DNA of 64,000 bases. It comes from Dysidea avara (Eukaryota > Porifera > Demospongiae > Dictyoceratida > Dysideidae). Shown piece after piece: positions 33,685 through 45,320 of the stretch. The notes under the pieces were generated by a model. That model did not search any database, was not told the DNA's origin, and was given only the letters and a program-made list of their open reading frames with translations. The DNA is taken from positions 620,001-684,000 of the forward strand of contig NC_089272.1 in the NCBI RefSeq assembly GCF_963678975.1, read 5' to 3'. Every line of letters begins with the position of its first letter. The first letter of the stretch is position 1. Made by a program: the position numbers and the translations under genes.

Positions 33685-36605
33685 TACTTTCAACATTGAA
33701 TAGATTACTTCATGATCTACGTGCTGACTATAAAGCTAAACAGAAATCCCCAGCAGAAGAATGGCCACCAAATCAGCCTACATCAGTTGTTAGTGTTGCA
33801 CTAATACATTATCGTAACAGACGAACACAACGAGAGTTCATTGAGATATCAAAGCAATTCCGAGAAACTGACTATCTATCATCACATTCCAGGGTCACTA
33901 AAGACATCAACCTAATATTTGCAGCAAATCCTACTGACCAAACAGTAATTACTTCCAGCACCAGTAGGCCACCGAAACGTATTCTAATAGAAGGGACTCC
34001 AGGAATTGGGAAGACTGTACTAGCTAAAGAAATTGCATATTCCTGGGCTACTGGTACGCTATTACAAGGATGTGAATTTGTTTTTTTGGTTCCTCTAAGA
34101 GATCCAAGAGTGCATGAAGTGACATCATTTACGGATTTACTGCAACTTTTTATGTTTGAAAGAGTAACTTCTGATCTAGAAATGTATTTTATGGATGCTA
34201 GGGGAGAAAAAATAGTGTTTGTGTTTGATGGCTTTGATGAATACCCTGCTTCCCTACAGCATAACTCGTTCATCACTGATATTATTACTGGAAAATTATT
34301 GCGACATTTCACACTAGTTGTCACTTCACGACCAACAGCTACATTGTTCTTACATCATCTAGTTGACAGAAGAATTGAAATTCTTGGGTTTGCTAAAGAA
34401 CAACGTGACGAATATATTTCACACTCGCTCAATGGTTTGCCTGCTGAAATACAAATACACGAGTATTTAAAACATCATCCAATTATCAATGGTTTTTGTT
34501 TTATTCCACTTTATTTGTCAATGCTTGTATTCCTTTTCAAGATAGGTAAATTACCTGAAACATTAACTGAAATGAACGAGTTTTTCATTATTCACACATT
34601 GTATCGCTACTTATTGAGTACTGCCGCATCTGATAAACATATGGTAAAGAAACTGACAGAGTTACCTGAAGTTATATATAGATTTGTGCTAAAACTGGCT
34701 GAGCTAGCCTTTAAAGCATTAGGGAGGAATCAATTAGTGTTTTCATATAATGAAATCAGAAAGGTGTGTCGTGAGGTTGAGTACATTCCAGGTGCCACTA
34801 ATGGTTTTGGTTTATTACAAGCCGTACAGCATTATACACAGAAAGGTGCTGGCAGAACAATGTCCTTTAACTTTCTTCACTTCACGATGCAAGAATACCT
34901 TGCTGCCCTCCACATGTCTACTCTTCCCGATGAGGAACAGTTACATCTGATGAACAATATGACATTTTGGGACAGCCAGTATAACCATATGTGGATGATG
35001 TATGTAGGTATCACTGGACTACACTCAAACACTTTAATTTCTTTTCTATCTGTTCCTCAGCATGTGCACAGTGTTCATCATCTAGGTGAAATATCACTCT
35101 CCAATGACATTCAAACTGACAAACTGAAACGTTTACTCTTATACCAGTGTTACAGGGAGGCAAAGAGTGATATAGTGCCAAAACCAATTATTTCAATGTT
35201 CAGTGGTGGGAGTATTGATTTCAGTGGTTTAACATTGCTTCCTCATCATATGATTTTCTTTATTTCTGCCTCTGCCCAGCAAAGGTGGAGAATTTTAGAG
35301 TTAGGAAATTGTAATCTTAAAGAAATTGGTATGAATATTTTACTGGAACATATCATTCAGAACAAAGAGAACATCTCAACACTGGAATATGTTGACCTCA
35401 GTGGAAATCATGCATCCCCATGGGGTGTGTATTGTGCTATCATTAGACATTGTTGTGTTAATAGTTTAACACTTTGTGGAGATGATGGAATGGAAGAACA
35501 TGTTAAGGAGTTAACATATAGTCTAGAAGGAAATAGAACACTTGAATCACTAACATTGTGTAGAGTTGGAAGAATTGGAGTCAAGTCAATTAAAGAAGTT
35601 TTAGTCAACAACACTACCTTAGATGAAGTAAATTTTTCATGGAAGAAAATTAGTAGCGGATGGACAAAGGACACGAAATATGTTTTAGTCAACACAAAGT
35701 ATTGTTTCAACACGATGAAATATTCTATAACCAATGGAAACTGTGTAGCAGTCAACATACTCGGTGATGAGTACTATCGACCTATATCTAACATGTCTAA
35801 CAAGAACGTTAATGATGATGTATTGTCACTGATAGCATTTGGATTGTACAATAATACAACATTGTTCAAACTAAGCGTTTCAAATAATTCCATTACTAGT
35901 GATGGGGTGTTTGCCATCAGTGAATGTCTCAAATGTAACACTACACTAAAAGATCTGGATATTTCGGGTAATAGTATTACCAGCAAGGGAGCCGAATTGC
36001 TTTCTAATGTTCTTCAGGTAAATTCAACACTAAAGAAATTAAAAATTTCCCGCAGTAAGATACAGGATGACGGGATAGTAGCCATCAGCAGTTGTCTTCA
36101 GAGCAATGAGAATTTGCAAGAACTAATATTGTCTTACAATAGTATTGCTATTGATGGAGCTAAGGGGATTGCTAGACTTATTCGCCTTAACACAACTCTT
36201 CAGAAACTTGTTATTTCCCATTGTAATATTCCTGATGATGGAGCAGTAGTCATCAGTGAGTCTTATAAAAAAAACAGAACACTACAAGAACTCGTAATAT
36301 CATGGAATATGGACCAAGTTACTGTCAACACTGCACATCCATTATGTGACTTGTCTAGTAAGAACATTGGCAATACCGGGTCACTAATTTTGTCGTATGT
36401 TTTGTACAAAAATGTAAAGATGCAAAAGCTAAATGTTTCCCACAACAGCATATCTGATGATGGAGTAATACCACTCGCACAATGTTTGAAGTATAATTAC
36501 ACACTAATTGAACTTGATGTGTCACATAATGATCTAACCAGCAAGGGAAAATCATTAATATCAGTTGCAGCTCAGAGTAACAGAAAACTAACAGTATTTA
36601 TTTGA
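33685..36605 (+). CDS. NACHT-LRR exon of an NLR-type receptor (NLR-A)
   Basis: A large terminal exon of a cytosolic NOD-like receptor, an ATP-dependent oligomerising switch with an LRR sensor. It begins at an acceptor with two bases completing a codon; the first in-frame ATG is too far in, so translation must start in an upstream exon. Numbering from TTG 33696, a short conserved pre-NACHT region (EEWPPNQPTSVVSV) is at 21-34. Walker A GTPGIGKT is at 100-107, Walker B FVFDGFDE at 175-182 and the sensor strand LVVTSRPT at 207-214. The NLR winged-helix-type motif FLHFTMQEYLAA is at 393-404. From about 530 to the end come ribonuclease-inhibitor-type LRRs, including one LSGNHASPWGVYC module (568-580). 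The exon ends TGA after LTVFI. It is convergent with NLR-B at 46.7-51.9 kb. Upstream Death exons in the same phase suggest a Death-NACHT-LRR protein, known in demosponges. The reading frame is intact. Confidence 0.92.
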
Positions 36606-37753
36606 AACATTTATTAGTTCAGTATTCAGTAACTAATTACATCGTGTACAATGTAGTATTGACTTTCAATAGATACACACAATTAGTTTGGCATGGCCAT
36701 ATATAGACTTTCATTTTTTGTAATCATAATCTTGTGTATTTGTGGGTGTACAATAGGCCGTTGGTAGTCCATCTGATTACCTTTGTGTATGTGTGGGGGT
36801 GTTTCAAAGGTTCAGGATATGCCTTGATATTTAGAATTCTTAGTTACAGCAGGTGCCAGTTTTGGCATCACTAAGTAATAGCTTTGGTGCAACAATCTAC
36901 AAGGAAGGATCTACAGAGGTGACATCAGCCCTTTTGAAGTTCTTAAATATAATTATAGCAAGCTTAAACAGCTACATAATAATTTTAAAGTTGATGTAAT
37001 GCAGATATCATACTGTAGCCTGTATACAGACCATCTCAGGCTGAGTTCTGGTACTAATAATTTTGCTTTCCTCAATACTGAACTATCACATATAACAGGT
37101 TCTATGTAGCTACAATCAGTTTTTTTTCGTTATAGCAAATAGCTCTTTGGGCTCAGAGACCCCATATGCATGTTAATTCTTCTACTTTACTCAGGATATT
37201 ATTATGTTGTTGATGTTGAACTTTTCTACACTAGTTTAAACTGGTCATAGATGGCCGCTTAGATCTTGATGTAACTTTAATAATAAGACAAGTCTATAAC
37301 TACGTACCTTAAGATGGATGCTCACAATGACTTGTTGGCTCAATATTGTTATATACATACCACCTAATGTCTTAGACAGACCACAAGTCATAGCTGACAC
37401 CTCATTCTGCATGAAGGTTCGTGGGGTAAGCCCCCCACCATAATTATGAGAATAGCTGTAATGGATTCATGTGAAGGTTGCTGTATGTTCATCTCCCATA
37501 TAAGGGGTAAAGACTATCAATACAGACTCAAATTGTTGTCCTTTCTGTACCAATCTCTATAATAGAGTACACTCATGATCAGAAAGCATGTAATTATAAC
37601 GAACTATTTAGTACCATGTAACAATCATATTTTAGTACTATAACAGAATATGCTTCTGGAGATACTCTAATAAAACAGTCATTGCATGCAACACGGACCT
37701 AGAAGAGAGAAACATTCCAAAATCTTTTTAACTAAGACTGCGCATGAACTTAA
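36606..37753. other. intergenic, no gene seen
   Basis: Downstream flank of NLR-A. No AATAAA was noticed close to the stop codon; one lies far off near 37669. Confidence 0.4.
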
Positions 37754-37878
37754 AGGTCAACTGAAATGGTCAGGTCAGCATAATTGAATTATTAAAATGG
37801 TGTTCTTGTGCATTGCTTGATACAAACAATACATTCATACAATAAAATCATACATGAGTTTTCCATTTCAGTTGACCT
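37754..37878. mobile_element. Kolobok-type MITE, 125 bp
   Basis: TTAA on both sides (37750-37753, 37879-37882) borders perfect 16-bp ends AGGTCAACTGAAATGG and complement. The inside is mostly the inverted terminal sequence of the 23.8-26.2 kb element, making this a tiny internally deleted relative. Confidence 0.8.
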
Positions 37879-38811
37879 TTAAAGTATTTCAAAACAGGTC
37901 AGCCCTTGACTTTGAGATTGCTGTAGTAAATTTATTAGACGTATATTCTTATGTGGTGGAAATTTGCCCATTATGTAGCTTATGGCCTTATGCTTTATTC
38001 TTTTTATTGCCTATAATGCTGGTGTTATATATAGAAGCCTCGAGCGATGATGTTGGAAGGGTGCTGCAAGAACCTGGCCCTGGAAACAAAGCATAATAAA
38101 CTGCTAATCATTATGCATTGTTGTCCATTACTACCCTATAGTATAGGCTTGTCCTGATTTTGACCTTATTACTCTGTTGCTTTCAGGCTGAAGTGGCTGC
38201 TGATGCAGGTTTGAACAAGAATCCCCTTGCCTGTGAGAAATTTGGGTCTGGTCACACCATATTCCCTTTTTCAACTGCTGACAAGATTGATTATTTATTT
38301 AAATTCACAGTACTCTAGCTGCAAAGCCGTACTGGAGTACACAACACATACATTGCAACACCATGTATACAAAACTATACACAACACACATTATTCTAGA
38401 GCTATTGCAACTATATTATCAGAGTATTATTATTTTTAACTAAAAATCTCCAAAATCATGCATCTTACAAAGAGTAATATTGATAATCCTTCATAGTTGA
38501 AAACTAGTATCTGCAGGCACAATCCCATGCAGGCACACTTAGCCTAGCTATATAACATAATTATATGGTCTTGTGTTTGCCATTCTTTAGGCTCAATGGC
38601 TCATATATAGCTAGCCGAAGTGCTTATACTATCACCTATCCCTATTCAACTATTAATTGACCAAAAATGTAGTTAGCTTAGAAATAATATTTTAGACATT
38701 ATTTTGTGCATAAAGCCACTCCACATCAAATTTTCAGTCAGTCCTAAGTCATATGACATGACTTTATCTTCTGGGGCCTGCCCCCCAGCTACCACAGGAG
38801 ATACTAGCACT
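37879..38811. other. intergenic, no gene seen
   Basis: AT-rich sequence with short uncharacteristic frames only. Confidence 0.4.
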
Positions 38812-39310
38812 GTATACGGAATGGACGCTGTCCGCGAATCATTTCACTTGGCGGACCGAGGCGGACTGTATACGGGTGTAAACCCGTGCGGTGCCCGCCT
38901 AATGGCTTCCTCCATTACGCGGATACAACGCCTATACCCGCAAAGCAACTTATTCTACAACGCGGACAAGACGGAAGTAACGGGTAGATAATTATAGTAG
39001 CTACAGGCTCCCACAATGATGTATCTATAGGGCTAAAACCACAGATTCAGAATTATAGCCCATGCGCGTTATAGCTTGAGGCCTGCACTCACTACTGTCC
39101 ACTTTACCAGTCAGGTACTGGAAGGTGAACATTGGATGCAAAACCTGTACGAAATGCTTATCACGAGCCTGGACACATAGATGCCAATGAACGACTGATA
39201 AGAAAAATCGGGAGTATCGATGCCGGAGTTTAGGTATTAATGGTGAAACTGGCGCCTGGGCACTTGAAAGCAGGCGACCACTGTGTCTCGGTGCTGGAAA
39301 CACTTTGCAC
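38812..39310. other. CpG-rich patch
   Basis: GC and CpG content rise sharply (CGCGGATACAACGCC, ACGCGGACAAGACGG) against AT-rich flanks. Open frames exist on both strands, none with a known domain. It could be a promoter-like island, an old GC-rich element or foreign insert. Confidence 0.45.
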
Positions 39311-40111
39311 ATGATGCATCAGCTAGCATGATACCCCAGCACTCGTGTTTAGTGGCAAGTACCGCGGGTGCGGTTACCATTAGCTGCAAGAGTGCCAGAC
39401 CTGCAGTTCTGTGGCATATTATGGCACAATATACCTACATCAACCTTTTAAGCTAGCCCCACCCCCGGAATCCCGATACACCTACTGGGGATTTGACCAT
39501 CCACATCCTGGAGCTTTTGATGGTGGCGGTCAAAAATCATTTTGATAAATTAATTCCCCTCAGAAACCCCCTTTTGAGGTGGGAATATAGTGGGGTTTTA
39601 GCTTCGGTACTGGGAAATTTGACACGACCTTCTCAAATCTGCTGTATTCCCCACCCTACCTGGAGTGGGACATGAATAGTACATTGAAGTTTGGTAGAAC
39701 TCACCATAAAAGCTGTCATATTAACAAATACTTGAATTGGAGCTATGACATCATGGGAAGTGTGGCTTCATGGACCAAGTAACTAAACTAACTTCGTAAC
39801 AGTATACTACATCCCCCCTTCTTCAATAAGACACTCAGAACATTGTTTGTCATGCATTAATCAATTATAATACTTCTTTCATTCGTGTTTCCCGTTTATG
39901 GTATGTACTGTCCAACTTGACAGCAGCTCATGGTTATAGGCTAGCTTCAATCATATGGCAAAGTTGTTAGCCCAGTTGCATACCTTTACCACGTCCAGTA
40001 TGTGCATAGACAGGTGACATATATAATTATTATGACGATAACTTCACTGTGACAGTTCATTTAGCCTGCAAACAGAAACAAACAACTCAATATGTAGTAG
40101 TTTCAATAGCC
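39311..40111. other. intergenic, no gene seen
   Basis: No family, RNA gene or clear repeat recognised. Confidence 0.4.
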
Positions 40112-40246
40112 GTATGTGTCCAACTCAGCAAAATCCTCGTATGTGTCCAACTCAGCAAAATCCTCGTATGTGTCCAACTCAGCAAAATCCTCGTATGTGT
40201 CCAACTCAGCAAAATCCTCGTATGTGTCCAACTCAGCAAAATCCTC
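40112..40246. repeat. 27-bp tandem repeat, five identical copies
   Basis: The unit starts GTATGTGTCCAACTCAGCAA and is repeated five times without visible change. As 27 is a multiple of three and the unit lacks stops, several overlapping frames stay open; none looks genic. Confidence 0.95.
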
Positions 40247-40800
40247 GGCATATCACAAAGCACCACTGCTGGACCTGTATAAGTGTTGTATATGTACAAT
40301 TCATTAATTATCGAACCTGACAAACACATAATGGACAAATCACATGCTGGAAGGAATGATGTGGCGGACACGGCTTTACAATACAATCATTGTTATACAA
40401 TTGCTTTACTTTCAGCAGGTAGTACATATGAATAATAGTTAGCATATTATATAGTTACTGTGGGCTTGTCCCACCACCCCTGCATACCATCCCACAATTC
40501 AGCTCCATTTCACAGTTTTAACTATGCCACTAATACAAGCTTGGAGTTCCACATGCCAGACAAGTGGGCAGTTTAAATCTTGCTACACAGTCACAACATT
40601 AAAGAATACTTATAAGCATTTGATCTGATTAATGCACAGTAAAGAGGAAATTGTTCATTTTCAATATTAGTGGATATATAATTAACATCTTGCAGAGGAG
40701 GCTGGTCATGCTACATCAAACATCTTATGGTCTCCAAAATTGTTCAAACCATTCAACTGTGATGCTAAAAATTATTGAATTTAATTATTTTAAAAGGACT

Positions 40801-40827
40801 CTGGGAACCATAGATTATGGTTCCCAG
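40801..40827. repeat. short perfect hairpin
   Basis: CTGGGAACCATA and TATGGTTCCCAG are exact complements around a 3-base loop, probably the scar or core of a small inverted-repeat element. Confidence 0.6.
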
Positions 40828-41228
40828 AACCCTACTCAACACTTGTTTGGCTTTCGTAACTAATAAACAAATGCTACGAACATTATGCATACCCACTTAA
40901 AAGTGTCAAAGGACTCCATATGGACGATGATATTTTCAGTGCCCCGTTTGGTTCTGCAGGCAATGTCGTAGAGCTATGACACACGGCGAACCATGAGCTC
41001 CTCCGGTTTAGGGTAGTAAAGATCAATCACCCTATCTCATACACACTTATGTTAATCCAGTTTGGTAAATCAACTAAGTACTTACACACACACACACACA
41101 GACGCACACCCACACACCAGGAATATGGCAGGAAACACCAACAAAATAGTTATGAGAAATCTTGATAGCTGAGATTTCTGAAAACTTTCATGTTTTCAAA
41201 GCTGCAAACAGTGAGCTGCGTACCCACT

Positions 41229-42480
41229 GATTTTTCCTGTCTAAAGATGGGACATCTTGACAGAACATGCCAACAAAAGATGGGACATCTTGATGGCTGA
41301 AAATCATGAGTACAGAGCTAAAGCTTGTACCGTTTTGCAACTGCGAACATCGTAATAACATTGATATTGATAAACAGTTACGTACCCACTGATTTTTCCT
41401 GCCTAAAGATGGGACATCTTGACAGGACTTGCCAACAAAAGATGGGACATCTTGATGGCTGAAAATCATGAGTACAGAGCTAAAGCTTGTACGGCTTTGA
41501 AACTGCGAACACCGTAATAACATATTGATAAACAGCTACGTGCTCACTGATTTTTCCTGACTAAAGATGGGACATCTTGACAGGACTTTCCAACAAAAGA
41601 TGGGACATCTTGATGGCTGAAATCATGAGTACAGAGCTATAGCTTGTACCGTTTTGCAACTGCGAACATTGTAATAACATTGACATCGATAAACAGCTAC
41701 GTACCCACTGATTTTTCCTGCCTAAAGATGGGACATCTTGACAAGACTTGCCAACAAAAGATGGGACATCTTGATGGCTGAAAATCATGAGTACAGAGCT
41801 AAAGCTTGTACGGCTTTGAAACTGCGAACACCGTAATAACACTGATATTGATAAACAGCTATGTACCCACTGATTTTACCTGCCTAAAGATGGGACATCT
41901 TGACAATACTTGCCAACAAAAGATGGGACATCTTGATGGCTGAAAATCATGAGTACACAGCCAAAGCTTGTACAGCTTTGAAACTGAAAACACCGTAATA
42001 ACACTGATATTGATAAACAGCTACGTGCTCACTGATTTTTCCTGCCTAAAGATGGGACATCTTGACAAGACTTGCCAACAAAAGATGGGACATCTTGATG
42101 GCTGAAAATCATGAGTACACAGCCAAAGCTTGTACGGCTTTGAAACTGAAAACACCGTAATAACACTGATATTGATAAACAGCTACGTGCTCACTGATTT
42201 TTCCTGCCTAAAGATGGGACATCTTGACAGGACTTGCCAACAAAAGATGGGACATCTTGATGGCTGAAAATCATGAGTACAGAGCTAAAGCTTGTACGGC
42301 TTTGAAACTGCGAACACCGTAATAACACTGATATTGATAAACAGCTATGTACCCACTGATTTTTCCTGACTAAAGATGGGACATCTTGACAGGACTTGCC
42401 AACAAAAGATGGGACATCTTGATGGCTGAAAATCATGAGTACAGAGCTAAAGCTTGCAGTTTATAAAACTGTGAGCATTG
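41229..42480. repeat. 162-bp tandem array, eight copies
   Basis: Copies start at about 41229, 41391, 41549, 41710, 41872, 42034, 42196 and 42358, mostly 162 bp apart. Each has two imperfect palindromes AAGATGGGACATCTT about 36 bp apart, then GAAAATCATGAGTACA and TGATATTGATAAACAGCTA. Because 162 is a multiple of three, - strand frames of 80-110 codons stay open; these are unlikely to be genes. A degraded half-unit precedes the array (from about 41150). Confidence 0.9.
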
Positions 42481-42770
42481 TAATAACATAAAATGAGATA
42501 TCTTGAAAGCTAAAAACCATGAGTACAAAGTTAATTTGTATATTATCAAACATAGAACGTCTTTGAAGTGGCCTATTTTCTTCATTGCTTTACAGATAAA
42601 TATATGGAATTACGATGTGGGTTAGGTTTACACCTCTTGAGTTCACCAAAGACTTAAATACAGGTCGGCTCACCATTTTTTTGTTCTAGTGAGGGTACGG
42701 AGAGTATACTATCTAACAGGATATCTCGTCGGATGTGTCAGTCACTCTGAGGATAGCTACATGTTAGCCG

Positions 42771-43274
42771 CTAGCTCAGTACGTCGGTAACGAAGAGACG
42801 GTTGTTTCTTCCGTTTATCGTCCAATACTTGAACACAATACAGTAGCAGAATGATAGGTACCACACGAGGTCTAAAGATTGTTCTGGAATTATTTTAACA
42901 GATGCGCACCTTTTAACTGGTGGAGGCGTGCGCACAACAAACCATCTTTGATCATCAAAATCACGTGCGGTTTCTTTTTGACGGAAGTGATTGGATACTG
43001 ACGCTAAGCAGTCTAACGCAGCCGGATTGTTGAAGAAAACTAGGGTTAAACATGGCGCAACATTGGCGCTACTCAATACCAATGATTGCGACGATACTTT
43101 CATGGAATTTGGGGGGTTTTCGGGTGCTTGGCAGCTGAGACGTAATGGCGCTTGACTGAGCAGATCTAGATGTGAAGGATACCATCGTGTCAAACACCTC
43201 AGATTGTTTTCGCCAATCGATACGGTGAAATACGTATTGTTTTTAATAACTGTTTTATGTCTTATAACAGACAT
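42771..43274 (-). CDS. 167-codon ORF of unknown function
   Basis: An open frame with an ATG, in a locally richer GC region between AT-rich flanks. The product has many Pro, Ser and Cys residues and no motif, signal peptide or membrane segment that I recognise. It may be chance, an exon of an unrecognised gene, or the antisense of one; the + strand here has stops. Kept only because of length and base composition. Confidence 0.2.
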   Translation of the reverse strand: MSVIRHKTVIKNNTYFTVSIGENNLRCLTRWYPSHLDLLSQAPLRLSCQAPENPPNSMKVSSQSLVLSSANVAPCLTLVFFNNPAALDCLASVSNHFRQKETARDFDDQRWFVVRTPPPVKRCASVKIIPEQSLDLVWYLSFCYCIVFKYWTINGRNNRLFVTDVLS

Positions 43275-44359
43275 TCCGGGTAGAGAGAACTACCGTCCTA
43301 GTCTGCTTTCTTCTGTTAGAACACTAAGCTGTGTGATGGTATGTACTCTTTGGTAAGTATAGTTGTGTTTTGGTTGGTAAGCCATGGCTGTTTTGTAGTG
43401 TAGTCGCAGTTTATTGCACCGTGCCCTTAGTGGATGATTTCAGCCCAATATCTGCTATGTTGCTGGGATGCAATCGTACCATGGGCTTGTTTGGCTGTCG
43501 TAAGGATTTTAGTTACCTACTATTCAAATTCATGGTAAGACTTGTTTTAGTGTAGCTTGATATAATTTAATGTGTTTCTCTGTGTACCAGTTGTCTAGCC
43601 AGTTTTCCAACAGTAGTTCAGTGCTATCAAATGATTTTGCCTTTATCTTTTAGGATTTCCTACAAGATATTTTACAGCATTAGCATCTCAATGGAATTTC
43701 CTTGCCACTACTTGCAATAAGCTGTCAAGTACTCAATAACTGAAACACCAGAGACTGTTAACAGAATCCTATGGCATTAAGCCAGTCTTTGGAAGCCAGA
43801 TTGTTGCAAGCTGATCGTAGCAGTATGATGACCCCTCTGGCACGTGATGGCAGACATCAACCACAAAACAAACTCTTTACCTTACCCAGAAACTTCTAAT
43901 GGATATTCCACTTTCTGCTAACGTCAAAGTCAACTTGTAAACAGTGGTAGCTGATGGACACGTGACTATGGTACGTGCTGATAGTGTGTAACTATTTTCT
44001 TTCCATTATGTATAGGCTTTTTCCAGGTGTTGTCGTGTTTGCAACAAAGAACTATTCACACAAGTAGTGTTCACATCTGGTACTTTGGCATGTGCTAGGT
44101 TAGTGTATAGTAATGTGCAGTTTGTGATACACTGTAATGTATGTTTTTCTTCAGGTTGAACTTGCTTTGCTTCGAACAGTTATTCAAGGTACATGTGTAG
44201 TGTGTAGCTGCATCATCTTACTTTTGTTATTGACAGAACTGGAACGTTGGAGTGCATGGAGCTAAGAATGTTGTGTAAAAGAATGAACAAGACATTTTTA
44301 TTTTTATTGTGGAATTTATGCATTTTAAATTATGCTCTCACGTGACAAAAACTGAATTC
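43275..44359. other. no gene confirmed
   Basis: Contains several splice-like sites but no frame that could be tied to a family. Confidence 0.35.
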
Positions 44360-44650
44360 ATTATCGGACACAGCGGCCCGCGCGTAGGATCCTGCGTGAC
44401 CCTTTAGGCTCATTGGCGGACACCGGATAGGTGCTTACGGAGAACTAGGCGGTTTATTGATGGCACCGTACGGATTTCTTCGCGGGTGAGACGCGTACAT
44501 CCGCGTACAAGTGGTCCCAAACGGGGTACTAACAGTAGTCCGCGTACGCCTACGCGGATAACCGCATCTCAACCGTCTGCTCCCACTATGCGGTGTCTAA
44601 TCCCCTTGGTACGTTGTCCGCAATCAAGGTGCGTTATTCCTGTGTACTAC
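44360..44650. other. second CpG-rich patch
   Basis: Dense in CG (GCGGCCCGCGCGTAGGATCC, CGCGTACGCCTACGCGGATA) within AT-rich flanks. It resembles the 38.8 kb patch in its frequent GCGGA/CCGCG words, but no collinear alignment was seen. Confidence 0.45.
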
Positions 44651-44859
44651 TCTGGTACATGCCCCCTCTCTTGCCTAACCCTGGATCCTTCCCTGTTAAA
44701 ATGATATAGTAATGCTGTCCTGTGACTGTTCTATTAGACTATTTTACTGACTGTTCTATTAGAGTATATCTCTATCTTCACTTTGTATCTTGTGTTATTT
44801 TATTTGTAGGGGGGGGGGCATGTGCCCCTGCTTAGATCCGCCACTGTATCACCACAAGG

Positions 44860-45320
44860 TAACTAATATAAAAATTGTTGTAGCAGATGTCGGACTCATG
44901 TCGCCTATAGGTTGTAAACCATTCAACCATTCTACAGTTCTCTTGCGAATAACTTTTGATAGCAGGCTGGATTGGTCCTCACATATATATTTCAAAGATT
45001 TGTGGAAGCATGTCATATTATCTGATGTTGTATTGATCAATTCACATGTTAAGTATTTGCCTACCACCACAGGAAGATGTTGATAGAAAATGAAAACATA
45101 CCTAAAAGTCAGCCATATATAGCTAGGCTGGTTGGATTAAGCTTTGGTACACCCTATGCTTGAATACTGCAACGCAGCATGGGGGTCTTTCTCTGTTCTC
45201 GATCAAAGAAATATAGAAGAAGTCCAACGTAGGGCTACACATTTGCTGAGACAAGCCATATGAGGAGAGATTTCGATACTCCAGTTGCCATTTCTAGCTC
45301 ATAAAGGTCACAGAGGTGAC
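44860..45320 (+). pseudogene. 3' end of a non-LTR retrotransposon reverse transcriptase
   Basis: Fragments in changing frames: LRITFDSRLDWSSHI (about 44945), then HPMLEYCNAAWGSFSVLD, RNIEEVQRRATHLL and LPFLAHKGHRGDMI (45145-45320). The LEYC..AW....D...IE.VQRRA order is the typical tail after the RT domain in CR1/Jockey-like elements. A stop lies inside. No tail repeat or target duplication was identified. Confidence 0.75.

Noticed and set aside
33696..33698. Start codon of NLR-A at 33696 (and of NLR-B at 51852)
   Set aside because: Both codons are TTG, and the frame is open back to a good splice acceptor, so the exon borders were used in place of a start.
33872..36555. - strand ORFs of 62-150 codons under NLR-A
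   Set aside because: Antisense of an unmistakable NACHT-LRR coding exon.
40049..40386. Overlapping ORFs with repeated Cys-Pro-Thr-Gln-Gln or Ile-Leu-Leu-Ser-Trp
   Set aside because: Artefact of the 27-bp tandem repeat.
41188..42436. - strand ORFs with repeated SHQDVPSFVGKSCQDVPSL
   Set aside because: Produced by a 162-bp tandem repeat whose period is a multiple of three; no start, splice or domain evidence.
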